From Haliea sp. (GTDB lineage Bacteria; Pseudomonadota; Gammaproteobacteria; Pseudomonadales; Halieaceae), in contig NZNC01000001.1 in assembly GCA_002692965.1 (NCBI GenBank), positions 1 to 64,000 on the forward strand: 64,000 nt of DNA. The letters run 5' to 3'. The translations under genes and the position numbers were made by a program. Shown one piece after another: positions 40,484 to 49,385 of the stretch. The stretch's first letter is position 1. Each line of letters opens with the position of its first letter. Under the pieces are notes generated by a model. That model was not told where the DNA came from and ran no database searches. It was given only the letters and a program-made list of their open reading frames with translations.

Positions 40484-40591
40484 GCAGGAGGGACAGTGCC
40501 CCTTCCGGGACACGCTGCGAGTACATCCTTGTACGCTCGGCGTCGGCATCCATGCCTCCGACGGTCCCGGAAGGGGCACTGTCCCTCCTGC
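40484..40591. repeat. palindromic intergenic element, copy 1
   Basis: Outer arms 40484-40511 and 40564-40591 are a perfect 28-bp inverted repeat (left arm begins GCAGGAGGGACAGTGCCCC). The 52-base loop holds a conserved core (40512-40539, starting ACGCTGC), which itself contains a GTACA-TCCT-TGTAC hairpin, and an inner dyad CGTCGG/CCGACG (40541-40563). The core matches 24 of 28 bases of copy 2 in inverse orientation, while the outer arms differ. It lies just upstream of the rnb promoter. Confidence 0.9.
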
Positions 40592-40617
40592 TACCGTCAG
40601 CGCGACGCCCGGCGAGC

Positions 40618-40646
40618 CTGACAGGCGCGGTGAATTCGGCTACGAT
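40618..40646 (+). promoter_or_regulatory. sigma-70 promoter of the RNase II gene
   Basis: CTGACA (40618-40623), 17 bases, TACGAT (40641-40646), about 30 bases before the ATG at 40676. Good spacing and a near-consensus -35. Confidence 0.5.
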
Positions 40647-40675
40647 GCCGGATTGCTGAAAGGACCCTGTTCACC

Positions 40676-42691
40676 ATGTTAGACAGCGACTCGCTCTCCA
40701 GGCTGAAAGGCCTCAAATCCCAGATGGAGGCTGAAAAAGAGCGCGCCGACGCCACCGTCAAGGGGACCCAGTCCCGCTACGGTTTCGCGGTGCTTGACGA
40801 TGGCCGGGAAGTTTTTATTCCACCCGACGAAATGCTCAAGGTGTTTCCCGACGACCGGGTGCGCGTGTGTGTGCGGCCGGGCAAGGACAACCGCACCGTC
40901 GCCGATATCGAAAAGCTGCTCGACAGCCCCCTGGCCGACTTCACCGGACGCTGCGTGCGCAAGGGCAAGGCCATCTTCGTCCAGCCCGACCTGCCCTGGC
41001 TCAAGCGCTGGCTGTTCATACCGCCGCACGCCCGCAACGGTGTCAAGGAGGGCGACTATCTCCGCGCCGCGATCCTCCGTCACCCGATCCGCGACGGCAA
41101 ACCCCAGGCCAAGGTGCTGCAGGTCTACGGCAACGACGAGACCCCGGGCATCGAAAACAGTTACTGCATGGGCAAGTACCGGCTGCCGGTCGACTGGAGC
41201 GGGCCCGCCCGCGGCGAACTGCAGACGCAGCTGACCCAGTGCAGCCCACTCCAGGACAGCGCGCGGAAAGACCTCACCGGGCTGGAGTTTGTCTCCATTG
41301 ACGCCAGCCGCACCCTGGACATCGATGACGCTCTCTACGCCGACAGCAGCAGCGAAGGCTGGACCCTGTATGTCGCGATTGCCGACCCCACGGCGTGGAT
41401 TCCCCGCGGCTCGCGCCTGGAGGAAGACATCGCGGCACGGGCGACATCGGTGTATTTCCACGGCGACGTACTGCCCATGCTGCCGGAGGAACTGGCCCAG
41501 GTGCACTGCGCCCTGGCAGAGGGCGAGGACCGCCCCGCCCTGGTCTGCAAGCTCAGCGTGAACAACGAGGGTGAACTGGGCGAGTTCGAGTTTATCGAGG
41601 CCACGATCCGCTCCCGCGCCAAGCTCTCCTATGTGGCAGTGGATCGCTATCTGAACGGCCACGCCGACGAGCTGATGAGCCACGCCACGCCCCTGGAGGC
41701 CCTGTACCAGCTCTACCGTGCGCTGCGCGGGCGCCGCGAGGCGCGCGAGCTGGTGATGGAGGATCGCCAGGAGTTCCGCTGGATTCTCAACGACCGCAAG
41801 CAGATCGATCATATCGAGCCCCACGACAAGCTGCTTTCCCAGCGCCTGGTGGAGGAATGCATGATCGCCGCCAACCGCTGTGCCGCCAGCTTTCTCCAGC
41901 GCCACCAGGCGAAGGGCCCCTTCGTGGTCCACCCCGGCTTTCGCAACGACCGCCTCGACGAGGCGCGTCAGTTCCTCGCCCTGCACGCCCCCGCCACCGA
42001 GGCCCTGGATCTGGCCAGCCGCGAGGGCTACCGCGACATCATGCGCGCCCTTTCGGAAGACGGCGGCGATCTGCCCCTGCGCGCCATGGTAAACCGTCTG
42101 CTGACGCGGGCGGAGATCACCACCGAGGCGGGACTGCACATGGGCATGTCCCTGGAGTCCTACACCAACTGCACCTCGCCCCTGCGCAAGTACGTGGACT
42201 TTCTGGCACACCAGCAGATCAAGGCTGTGCTGCGAGGAGAGCCCGCGGACCGCGTCGATGCCGACATGCTGGCCCGCCTGCAGGCCCGCCTGCTCAATGT
42301 GCGAGCCGCCACCCTGGAGGCCGAGCGCTGGCTGGCAAGCCGCTACCTGGCCCGCCTGGCCAAAGACAACAGCGAGGGCTTCCCCGCCCACATTACCCAC
42401 GTCAACAGTTCCGGATTTACCGTGCGCCTGGACGACTGCGGGCTGGAGGGCTTTGTGGACCTGCGCAAGGACCCGGAGAAGTTCAGTTACGACAAGTGGA
42501 CCGCCAGCTTGACCAGCACCACCCGTCGCTTCCAGCTGCACCAGGCGGTGCGGGTGGACTACCAGGGCGCCGATGGCGAAAACCAGCACCAGGCGCAGTT
42601 CGGCCTGCGCGCGGGAGAGGGGCTCAAGCCACCGAAAGGCCCCGCGGAGCACACCGATCAGGCCGCGCCGCCAAACGGGCCGCCGGCCTGA
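40676..42691 (+). CDS. RNase II family exoribonuclease
   Basis: A 671-residue processive 3'-5' exoribonuclease. It has N-terminal cold-shock/OB domains, the RNB catalytic domain (about 205-530) with the metal-binding acidic cluster in SIDASRTLDIDDALYA, the NCTSPLRKYVDFLAHQQI motif and a C-terminal S1 domain (about 575-640). The length is near E. coli RNase II (644) rather than RNase R (813), and there is no Lys-rich tail. AAGGA lies 12 bases before the ATG. Confidence 0.93.
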   Translation: MLDSDSLSRLKGLKSQMEAEKERADATVKGTQSRYGFAVLDDGREVFIPPDEMLKVFPDDRVRVCVRPGKDNRTVADIEKLLDSPLADFTGRCVRKGKAIFVQPDLPWLKRWLFIPPHARNGVKEGDYLRAAILRHPIRDGKPQAKVLQVYGNDETPGIENSYCMGKYRLPVDWSGPARGELQTQLTQCSPLQDSARKDLTGLEFVSIDASRTLDIDDALYADSSSEGWTLYVAIADPTAWIPRGSRLEEDIAARATSVYFHGDVLPMLPEELAQVHCALAEGEDRPALVCKLSVNNEGELGEFEFIEATIRSRAKLSYVAVDRYLNGHADELMSHATPLEALYQLYRALRGRREARELVMEDRQEFRWILNDRKQIDHIEPHDKLLSQRLVEECMIAANRCAASFLQRHQAKGPFVVHPGFRNDRLDEARQFLALHAPATEALDLASREGYRDIMRALSEDGGDLPLRAMVNRLLTRAEITTEAGLHMGMSLESYTNCTSPLRKYVDFLAHQQIKAVLRGEPADRVDADMLARLQARLLNVRAATLEAERWLASRYLARLAKDNSEGFPAHITHVNSSGFTVRLDDCGLEGFVDLRKDPEKFSYDKWTASLTSTTRRFQLHQAVRVDYQGADGENQHQAQFGLRAGEGLKPPKGPAEHTDQAAPPNGPPA

Positions 42692-42743
42692 CCCCTCCTC
42701 CCCCGCCGGGTCACGTGATCAGCGGGGGCACTGCAGGCCCCAA

Positions 42744-43775
42744 TCAGGCGGCCTGCAGGATGCTGTCCGCCCGCTGCAGGTAGCGCTCGACGCGGGCGGC
42801 AATCCGCTCCAGCGACTCCACTTTCATGCCGCCTCCGGCGCCCTTCTGCAGCCTCGCATAGACCCCTTCGACGATGCAGGCCTGCTTCCACCAGCTGAAG
42901 GCGAGGTACCAGTCCAGGTGCCGCAGTGTCAGGCCTGCTCGGGCCTGGTAGGTCTCCAGGACCGTCTGACGCCGCGGGAAGTTTGGGTTGCGCGTCGGTG
43001 GATCCATCAGCCAGGTCAGGCTGTCCTCCGGTTCCGCCCAATAACACAGTGACCAGACAAAGTCGGCGACAGGGTCGCCAATCGTGCACAGCTCCCAATC
43101 CAGCACGGCAGCCAGGTTCCAGTCGCCATCCAGCACCACGTTGTCGAAGCGGTAGTCGCCGTGCACCAGACCGGGTGCCGTCTGCGGCTCCGGCACGCTC
43201 GCTGCCAGTGCCCGGTGCAGGCGATTGAGCAGCGGCAGATCGCGCGTGGCGCCCGCCTCCACTTGCGTCGCCCAGCGCTTGAGCTGGCGCTCCAGGTAGT
43301 GCTCGTGCCGTGCCAGGTCCGCCAGTCCCGCCGCCTCGAGGTCCACCTGGTGCAGTCGCACCTGCCCTTCGATCAGGCTGTCTGAGGCGCGCTCGCAGGC
43401 GGCGGCGGACATCGTCCCGGTAGCGGCGAGGTCCCGCAGGATGTGCCCTTCGACCTTTTCCATGCAGTAGAACTCGGCGCCGTTGACCGCCGGGTCATCG
43501 CACCAGGCCAGCATCTCGGGCACTGGCACCCCGGACCCCGACAGCGCACGCATGATGCGGTACTCCCGCCGCATGTCGTGGGCGGTGGCGATCCGCGCCC
43601 GCACCGGCGGGCGACGCAGTACGAAGGCCCTCCCACCACCGTCACCGACGATATAGGTCAGGTTCGAGCCGCCGGCAGCCACCAGTGCGAAATCGTAGGG
43701 GGGCGGATGCCCCGGCAGTGCCTGCGCCAGCCAGGCGCTCAGCGGCTCTCGATTGATGCCCTTCACCTCAGCCAT
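42744..43775 (-). CDS. aminoglycoside phosphotransferase-like kinase (ACAD10/11 kinase-domain type)
   Basis: A 343-residue APH-fold kinase. Visible are FVLRRPP (ATP-site Lys/Arg region, about 49-55), the catalytic loop LVHGDYRFDN (about 203-212) and AVLDWELCTIGDP (about 224-236). This family is the bacterial counterpart of the N-terminal kinase domain of vertebrate ACAD10/11. Its ATG overlaps the stop of the acyl-CoA dehydrogenase gene by eight bases, so the two are coupled. A role in phosphorylating hydroxyacyl-CoA before dehydration is inferred from that family. Confidence 0.9.
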   Translation of the reverse strand: MAEVKGINREPLSAWLAQALPGHPPPYDFALVAAGGSNLTYIVGDGGGRAFVLRRPPVRARIATAHDMRREYRIMRALSGSGVPVPEMLAWCDDPAVNGAEFYCMEKVEGHILRDLAATGTMSAAACERASDSLIEGQVRLHQVDLEAAGLADLARHEHYLERQLKRWATQVEAGATRDLPLLNRLHRALAASVPEPQTAPGLVHGDYRFDNVVLDGDWNLAAVLDWELCTIGDPVADFVWSLCYWAEPEDSLTWLMDPPTRNPNFPRRQTVLETYQARAGLTLRHLDWYLAFSWWKQACIVEGVYARLQKGAGGGMKVESLERIAARVERYLQRADSILQAA

Positions 43776-45090
43776 CCGCCAACTCCCTGCGCACCCTTGC
43801 CAGTTGTTCGCCATAGCGGGCCATGGCCCGCGCCCGCTGCTCCGGAATGTACTCCCGCGGTTTGCCCTCTCGGGGCGTCAGCCCTTTCAGCACCAGGCGC
43901 GCCACGGTCTGCCGGTGCACCTCGTCGGCGCCATCGGCCACCCGAAGCCCGCGCCCCGCGCGGTACATTTTCTCCAGCGGCATATCGCAGGAGTAGCCGA
44001 GAGAGCCGTGCACCTGTATCGCGCGGTCGATGACGCCGAGCATGATGTTCGGCAGGGCAAACTTGGCCGCCGCGATATCCTTCTGCGCCTGGGGACTGTG
44101 GGGCCCGCTGCTGTCCATGGTCCAGGCCGCCTTGAGCACCAGCAGACGGGCCATTTCGATCTCCACGTAGCTGTCGGCAATCATCGCCTGCACCATCTGG
44201 TGCCTTCCCAGGGGCTTGCCCTTGCTGACCCGGGAGACCGCCCGCTCCTGCATCATTTCGAAAGCCCGGTTGCACTGCCCGATCATGCGCATGGCGTGAT
44301 GAATGCGACCGCCACCCAGGCGCTTCTGCGCCAGGATGAAACCGTCTCCAGGCTCCCCGATCATGTGGTCCAGGGGCACCCGACAGTCCTCGAAGCGCAG
44401 CTCGGTATGGCCGCCAATGCGACTGGCCAGGTCCCCCGCCTCCGTGTAGGCGGGATGGGCCATGGTGCCGATATCGCGGATCAGCCGCAGGCCGGGGGTG
44501 CCCCGGGGCACGATCACCATACTGGCACGCCGATGCGGAGGCGCCTCCGGATCCGTCACCACCATGGCCACCAGGAAGTCCGCCACCGAGGCATTGGAGG
44601 TGAACCACTTGTGCCCGTTCAGGACCCAGTGGTCGCCGTCGCGGACACAGCGGGTCTCGATGCCGGTGGGGTCGGAGCCGGAATTCTCGAACTCGGTGAG
44701 CGAGAAGGCGGAGCGCTGCTCGCCCCGCAGCAGCGGCGCGAGCCAACGCTCGCGTTGTGCCGCATTGGCTCCGGCGGCAATCAGCTCGGCATTGCCGGAG
44801 TCGGGGGCCTGGCAGCCGAACACTTCGGGCGCCAGGTCCGTGCGCCCCAGCACCTCGTGCATCAGCGCCAGGTGTACCTGCCCGCGCCCCTGGCCGCCGT
44901 CCTCGGGCGGCAGGTGGGCCGCCCACAGACCGCGCTCCCGGACCTGCTGCTTGAGCGGGGCAAACATCGCATCCATCTGTTGCTGGTTGAGATCCTCCAG
45001 CAGCAGCTCCAGCGGGATGACTTCCTCGTTCACGAAACGTCGCATCCAATCCAGCTCTTCCTGCACGGATGCCGCAATACTGAAATCCAT
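43768..45090 (-). CDS. acyl-CoA dehydrogenase (ACAD10/11-like)
   Basis: A 440-residue FAD enzyme of the acyl-CoA dehydrogenase family. FAD/substrate blocks FSLTEFENSGSDPTG (about 130), KWFTSNAS, the RIHHAMRMIGQCNRAFEMM helix and the C-terminal QVHGSLGYSCDMPLEKMYR are conserved. The sequence is closest in style to the ACAD11 group that is coupled to an APH-like kinase, which is the next gene. Divergent TetR gene likely regulates the pair. Confidence 0.92.
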   Translation of the reverse strand: MDFSIAASVQEELDWMRRFVNEEVIPLELLLEDLNQQQMDAMFAPLKQQVRERGLWAAHLPPEDGGQGRGQVHLALMHEVLGRTDLAPEVFGCQAPDSGNAELIAAGANAAQRERWLAPLLRGEQRSAFSLTEFENSGSDPTGIETRCVRDGDHWVLNGHKWFTSNASVADFLVAMVVTDPEAPPHRRASMVIVPRGTPGLRLIRDIGTMAHPAYTEAGDLASRIGGHTELRFEDCRVPLDHMIGEPGDGFILAQKRLGGGRIHHAMRMIGQCNRAFEMMQERAVSRVSKGKPLGRHQMVQAMIADSYVEIEMARLLVLKAAWTMDSSGPHSPQAQKDIAAAKFALPNIMLGVIDRAIQVHGSLGYSCDMPLEKMYRAGRGLRVADGADEVHRQTVARLVLKGLTPREGKPREYIPEQRARAMARYGEQLARVRRELADG

Positions 45091-45225
45091 CGTTATTCTC
45101 CCGTCACCAACCCAGACTCAAGGGGCTCGCCGCCCGGCACGCCAACTGGCGCAACAGCACGCTGCCCCGGGCAGCCTGTCTCCAGGCAGTAGAGCACAGA
45201 AGAATTATGTACTCAACATCATTTT

Positions 45226-45239
45226 TGAACTAGAATTCA
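45226..45239. promoter_or_regulatory. operator-like dyad in the tetR-ACAD divergent region
   Basis: TGAACTAGAATTCA, a partial palindrome (10 of 14 positions symmetric), in the A+T-rich 211-base divergent gap. TetR proteins usually bind such dyads in their own divergent promoters; this assignment is a guess. Confidence 0.3.
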
Positions 45240-45301
45240 CTTTTATGAAACAGAACCCCTTCATGCCGCCGGGGGTGAAGCAAAAGAGGAAGTGACGTCT
45301 T

Positions 45302-45904
45302 ATGGGCTTGCGGGAAGAAAAAAAACGGCACACCCGTCAACAGATCCTGCACGCCAGCGCTCAGCGGTTTAGTGATCGGGGTTTCGAGGGCACACGCATG
45401 GACGATATTGCCCGGGATGCCGGCGTGTCGCGCACCACCCTGTTCAATTACTTTCCCAGCAAGGACGATATCGTGCTGGCGATGGCCAGCAGCTTCGAGC
45501 AACAGTTCCCGGAGCGCATCCGCGCCAGCTGCCACTCACCGGCCAGCACCCGCGAGCGCCTCGCCGACATTTTTCGGGAGGCAGCTCACTACTTCACCCG
45601 ACATCGCGCACTCAACGCGGTTATCTACCCCGAGCTGACCCGCATACGCGGCGGCCGGGACCGGAGCAATCGGCAGGTGACGGACGCCTACCGGGAGGCC
45701 TTCACCGAGCTGCTGCAAATCGGGCGGGACCAGGGCGATGTCAGATCCGACATCGCCAGCGACATCCTCGCCGACATGCTGTGGTCGGCCCTTTCGACCG
45801 GCCTCTACCGGGCCTTCGGAGAACACGACAAAAAGCGCGACATTGAAGCCGCATTCGCCGACTACGCCCGCCTGATGGCGGATGCCCTCGCCCCTCCCCG
45901 CTAG
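45302..45904 (+). CDS. TetR/AcrR family transcriptional regulator
   Basis: A 200-residue repressor. The N-terminal HTH (about 10-56) reads TRQQILHASAQRFSDRGFEG then MDDIARDAGVSRTTLFNYF, a textbook TetR motif. The C-terminal ligand domain is helical. It is divergent from the acyl-CoA dehydrogenase/kinase pair, the likely target, so the inducer may be an acyl-CoA. Confidence 0.93.
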   Translation: MGLREEKKRHTRQQILHASAQRFSDRGFEGTRMDDIARDAGVSRTTLFNYFPSKDDIVLAMASSFEQQFPERIRASCHSPASTRERLADIFREAAHYFTRHRALNAVIYPELTRIRGGRDRSNRQVTDAYREAFTELLQIGRDQGDVRSDIASDILADMLWSALSTGLYRAFGEHDKKRDIEAAFADYARLMADALAPPR

Positions 45905-45924
45905 CCCGCTGTACCGGCAGTGCG

Positions 45925-47322
45925 CTAGAAGTGCGCGTTGCCCGGCGTGCGTGGGAACGGGATCGCGTCGCGGACATTCTCCATGCCAGTGACATAATTG
46001 AGCAGACGCTCAAACCCCAGGCCAAACCCCGCGTGGGGGACGCTGCCGTAACGGCGCAGGTCGCGGTACCACCAGAGCTCGTCACGCAGGCCGGGGTCCA
46101 TGCGCTGGTCCAGCACCTCCAGGCGCTCCTCCCGCTGGCTGCCGCCGATGATTTCTCCAATACCCGGCGCCAGAACGTCCATCGCGGCGACGGTCTGCTC
46201 GTCGTCATTCAGGCGCATGTAGAAGGCCTTGATATCCTTCGGGTAATTCATCAGGACCACGGGCCTGCCGACGTGCTTTTCGGCCAGGTAGCGCTCGTGC
46301 TCGGAAGCCAGGTCCGTACCCCAGGCCACCGGGAATTCAAAGCTTTCACCACAGTTTTCCAGGATACGGACCGCCTCGGCGTACTCCATGCGCTCGAAAG
46401 GCTGTTCAATCACGCAGCGCAGACGCTCGATAACGCCGCTGTCGATACGCTGCTGGAAGAACACCATGTCGTCCTCGCGTTCTTCAAGAACCCGGGTGAG
46501 CAGGTGCTTGAGCAGGCCCTCGGCCAGGTCGGCATTGTCCTGCAGGTCGGCAAAGGCCACCTCGGGCTCCACCATCCAGAACTCCGCCAGATGACGGCTG
46601 GTATTGGAGTTTTCCGCGCGGAAGGTGGGGCCGAAGGTGTACACCTTGCTCATCGCCAGGCAGTAGGACTCCACCTCCAGCTGGCCGGACACGGTCAGGA
46701 AGGCCTCGCCGTCGAAGAAGTCCTGAGCAAAATCCACGGCTCCGGCCGGCGTGCGCGGCAGGTTGGCGAAATCCAGCGTACTGACCCGGAACAGCTCCCC
46801 CGCACCCTCGCAGTCACTGCCGGTAATGATCGGTGTGTTGACCCAGTAGAAGCCGTGCTGATGGAAGTAATTGTGAATGGCGTTGGCCAGGGTCGCGCGG
46901 ACCCGGGTAATCGCCCCGAAGGTGTTGGTGCGCGGGCGCAGATGCGCCTGGGTGCGCAGGTACTCGAAGCTGTGGCGCTTTTTCGCGATGGGGTAGGACT
47001 CGGGGTCCTCGACCCAGCCGTGGACCTCGACCGAACTGGCCTGGATTTCCACGCTCTGCCCTTTGCCCTGGGAGGCCACCAGCTCCCCGTGCACGGTCAC
47101 CGCACAGCCAGTGGACAGGTGCAGGACCTCGCTGTGGTAATTCTCCAGCTCACTGGGCACCACCGCCTGCAGGGCATCAAAGGCGGAGCCATCGTGCACG
47201 GCGAGGAAAGAGATGCCGGCCTTGGAGTCACGCTTGCTGCGCAGCCAGCCACTGACGGTGACCTGGCTGCCAATGGCGAGGGCGCCTGACAGGATGTGCG
47301 CGACGGGGGTGGAACGGGGCAT
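45925..47322 (-). CDS. asnS: asparagine--tRNA ligase
   Basis: A 465-residue class IIb aminoacyl-tRNA synthetase. It has an N-terminal OB-fold anticodon-binding domain ([20 protein letters not shown]), class II motif 2 ([20 protein letters not shown]) and motif 3 ([15 protein letters not shown]). Length matches E. coli AsnS (466). Convergent with tetR. Confidence 0.97.
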   Translation of the reverse strand: MPRSTPVAHILSGALAIGSQVTVSGWLRSKRDSKAGISFLAVHDGSAFDALQAVVPSELENYHSEVLHLSTGCAVTVHGELVASQGKGQSVEIQASSVEVHGWVEDPESYPIAKKRHSFEYLRTQAHLRPRTNTFGAITRVRATLANAIHNYFHQHGFYWVNTPIITGSDCEGAGELFRVSTLDFANLPRTPAGAVDFAQDFFDGEAFLTVSGQLEVESYCLAMSKVYTFGPTFRAENSNTSRHLAEFWMVEPEVAFADLQDNADLAEGLLKHLLTRVLEEREDDMVFFQQRIDSGVIERLRCVIEQPFERMEYAEAVRILENCGESFEFPVAWGTDLASEHERYLAEKHVGRPVVLMNYPKDIKAFYMRLNDDEQTVAAMDVLAPGIGEIIGGSQREERLEVLDQRMDPGLRDELWWYRDLRRYGSVPHAGFGLGFERLLNYVTGMENVRDAIPFPRTPGNAHF

Positions 47323-47391
47323 GGATGAACTCCCTGGGCCTGAGTCGGAAAGACCCGCAGGATACCCAAAAGCCGCCGGGCTCGGCCAGCC

Positions 47392-47952
47392 TCAGCGAAT
47401 GCGGCTGAGGGTATTGTTGGCCAGCCGCAGGGGCTCTCGCAGCGCCGGGCCCGCCAGGCTGAAACCCAGCACCGGCGACTGCCCACCCGCAGCCGACCAG
47501 CGCGGGGGGCGACTGTGCTCGAGAACACTGACACGTCCGTCCAGGCCCAGCCGCCAGACCGGGCGGTTGCGGAAGTCCCACAGCGCTTCATCGGTCATGA
47601 ACAACAAGACATCCGTGCGGTGTGCGACCCCCGGGGGCAACAGGGGGGGCTCGGCGCTGGTGGAGGCGTAGTGGGCCACCACCGCGCCGGCAACCAGCAG
47701 GGCCCCTTCACCGTACTGGCCGCCCTCGCCGAAGGTCATCGGCACCACCTCGGGAAACACCAGCACCGCCCGGGCGCTGTCAATCAGGCGGGCCAGGTCG
47801 GGAGAACCGTGTGTGACCCGGTCCAGCACGCGACTGGCCCGTTGCTCCAGGGTATCCACCCGCGGCGGAGACTCGGCCCGTATTGATCCGCTTGCCACCG
47901 ACAGCAGGCAGAGGAGGCACCACAGACCCGTGAGCCGGCGCCAGGCGCTCAC
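47392..47952 (-). CDS. SYLF-domain (YSC84-like) secreted lipid-binding protein
   Basis: A 186-residue protein with a signal peptide (about 1-26) and a SYLF/Ysc84-type domain (LIDSARAVLVFPEV, FGEGGQYGEGALL, DVLLFMTDEALWDF). The family binds lipids, and bacterial members are exported. It starts with GTG and overlaps the stop of the SDR gene as GTGA, so it is coupled to it. Function unknown. Confidence 0.85.
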   Translation of the reverse strand: MSAWRRLTGLWCLLCLLSVASGSIRAESPPRVDTLEQRASRVLDRVTHGSPDLARLIDSARAVLVFPEVVPMTFGEGGQYGEGALLVAGAVVAHYASTSAEPPLLPPGVAHRTDVLLFMTDEALWDFRNRPVWRLGLDGRVSVLEHSRPPRWSAAGGQSPVLGFSLAGPALREPLRLANNTLSRIR

Positions 47953-48896
47953 GTCAGATCCACCCCGGTCCACTCCACCGACAGCGCCCACAATTGTTCG
48001 GCGGCCTGTGGATCGGTGGCGTGGGACTGCACGCCCTCGAAGTCGTCCGGGCCCGCCGCGGCCGCCACATGGCAGTCCTCCAGATACAAGCCCCCGCAGC
48101 CCTCGAGATCAGGCGCCGTGGCCGCCCAGACCGACGTCGCCGCCCCCTGGGCCGGGGTCTTGAACTGCAGCCGGGTGCCCTCGGGCAAGTTGCGGGTCAT
48201 GGCGCGCATGTCGTCAGCATCCATGTGGCGGCCCAGCTCGGTATTGATGGCACCCGGGTGTACCGCAAAAGCGCGCACGCCGCGCTCGCGCAGGCGGGCG
48301 TCCAGGGCCACCGTGAACAGGACATTGGCGGTCTTCGACTGCCCGTAGGCGTCCCACTTGTCGTAGGCCCGCTGCCGGTAGTTGGGGTCATCGAAGTGCA
48401 TGCCGCCCATGCGATGACCGGCAGAACTCAGGTTGACCACCCGCGCCGCCCTTCCCGGCTTTGCGGCGGCCTGCAGAGCGGGTGCGAGCAGCACCGTAAG
48501 CAGGAAATGGCCAACGTGATTGGTACCCAGCTGCATCTCGAAGCCCTGCCGGGTATGGCCGAGCGGAGTCGCCATGACTCCCGCATTGTTGATCAGCAGA
48601 TCAATGCGGGGCCAGTCGTGCAGGATACCCTGGGCAGCCTGGCGAATCTGGTCGAGATCAGCCAGATCCAGCCGGACACTGTGCAGCCGCTCCGCGGGCA
48701 CCTCATTGGCCAGACGCTCACGCACCGTTTCCAGCTTTGCCGTGTCCCTGGCCAGCATCACCACCTCGGCACCCGCGGCGGCCAGGCTGCGCACGGTCTC
48801 CACACCCAGCCCCGCCGAGGCCCCCGTCACTACCGCCACCTTCCCCGCCAGGGAAACGCCCTGCAGCACTTCATCGGTCGTCGTTTCGAAGGCCAT
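47949..48896 (-). CDS. short-chain dehydrogenase/reductase
   Basis: A 315-residue NAD(P)-dependent SDR of the retinol dehydrogenase/WWOX-like type. The cofactor motif TGASAGLG is at about 24-31, NNAGVMA at about 101-107, catalytic Ser in NLSSAGH and YGQSK supplies Tyr and Lys. Substrate unknown. Operon with the SYLF gene. Confidence 0.9.
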   Translation of the reverse strand: MAFETTTDEVLQGVSLAGKVAVVTGASAGLGVETVRSLAAAGAEVVMLARDTAKLETVRERLANEVPAERLHSVRLDLADLDQIRQAAQGILHDWPRIDLLINNAGVMATPLGHTRQGFEMQLGTNHVGHFLLTVLLAPALQAAAKPGRAARVVNLSSAGHRMGGMHFDDPNYRQRAYDKWDAYGQSKTANVLFTVALDARLRERGVRAFAVHPGAINTELGRHMDADDMRAMTRNLPEGTRLQFKTPAQGAATSVWAATAPDLEGCGGLYLEDCHVAAAAGPDDFEGVQSHATDPQAAEQLWALSVEWTGVDLT

Positions 48897-48989
48897 TCAT
48901 TCGCTCCTGTAGCTGTTATCATGCACGGCACGCGGGGCGCGCGTCTTCGCCCGCACTCCGCACCGGAACACGACTCTACCGGAAGGCCA

Positions 48990-49385
48990 ATGAACAGGGA
49001 ACTGATGGCACAGATCGACACGGCGCAGTACATCAGTCTGGCCACCCGCCGCCGCAACGGCAAATTTGTACCCACACCGGTGTGGTTTGCGCCGCAGGGT
49101 GGAGCCTACTATGTGTTTTCCTCGGGCGATGCAGGCAAGGTCAAGCGCCTGCGCAACTTCAGCGATGCCCGTATTGCCCCCTGCACAGTCACCGGCAAGC
49201 TGACCGATGGCTGGGTGGAAGCCAAAGCACAGCTGATCGAGGACCCCGCCGAAATACGCAGCGCGCTCGAGGCCCTGCAACACAAGTATGGCTGGCAGAT
49301 GCGCCTCATCAACTTCCTGTCACGGCTGAGCGGCCGGCTCAAGCAGCGCGCCTACATCCGCGTACTGCCGCGTTCGGGGGGCTGA
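48990..49385 (+). CDS. PNPOx-like (PPOX class) flavin or F420-type oxidoreductase
   Basis: A 131-residue split-barrel protein (ISLATRRRNGKFVPTPVWF, then YYVFSSGDAGKVKRLRN) of the pyridoxamine 5'-phosphate oxidase-like superfamily. ATG 48990 (GGAAGG upstream) is preferred; ATG 49005 is possible. Cofactor and substrate are not predictable; FMN, heme or F420 all occur in relatives. Its 3' end overlaps the convergent lipoprotein gene by 34 bases. Confidence 0.85.
   Translation: MNRELMAQIDTAQYISLATRRRNGKFVPTPVWFAPQGGAYYVFSSGDAGKVKRLRNFSDARIAPCTVTGKLTDGWVEAKAQLIEDPAEIRSALEALQHKYGWQMRLINFLSRLSGRLKQRAYIRVLPRSGG

Noticed and set aside
40484-40591. Palindromic element considered as an integron attC site or a simple terminator
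   Set aside because: No R-box/L-box-like attC sequences are seen, there is no T-run, and the arms are far longer than a terminator stem.
40679-42652. Long minus-strand frame antisense to the RNase II gene
   Set aside because: Low-complexity translation without motifs, opposite an intact RNase II.
42731-42762. CTGCAGGCC/GGCCTGCAG dyad at the end of the kinase gene
   Set aside because: It falls across the stop codon and inside coding sequence and lacks a T-run, so no regulatory role is supported.
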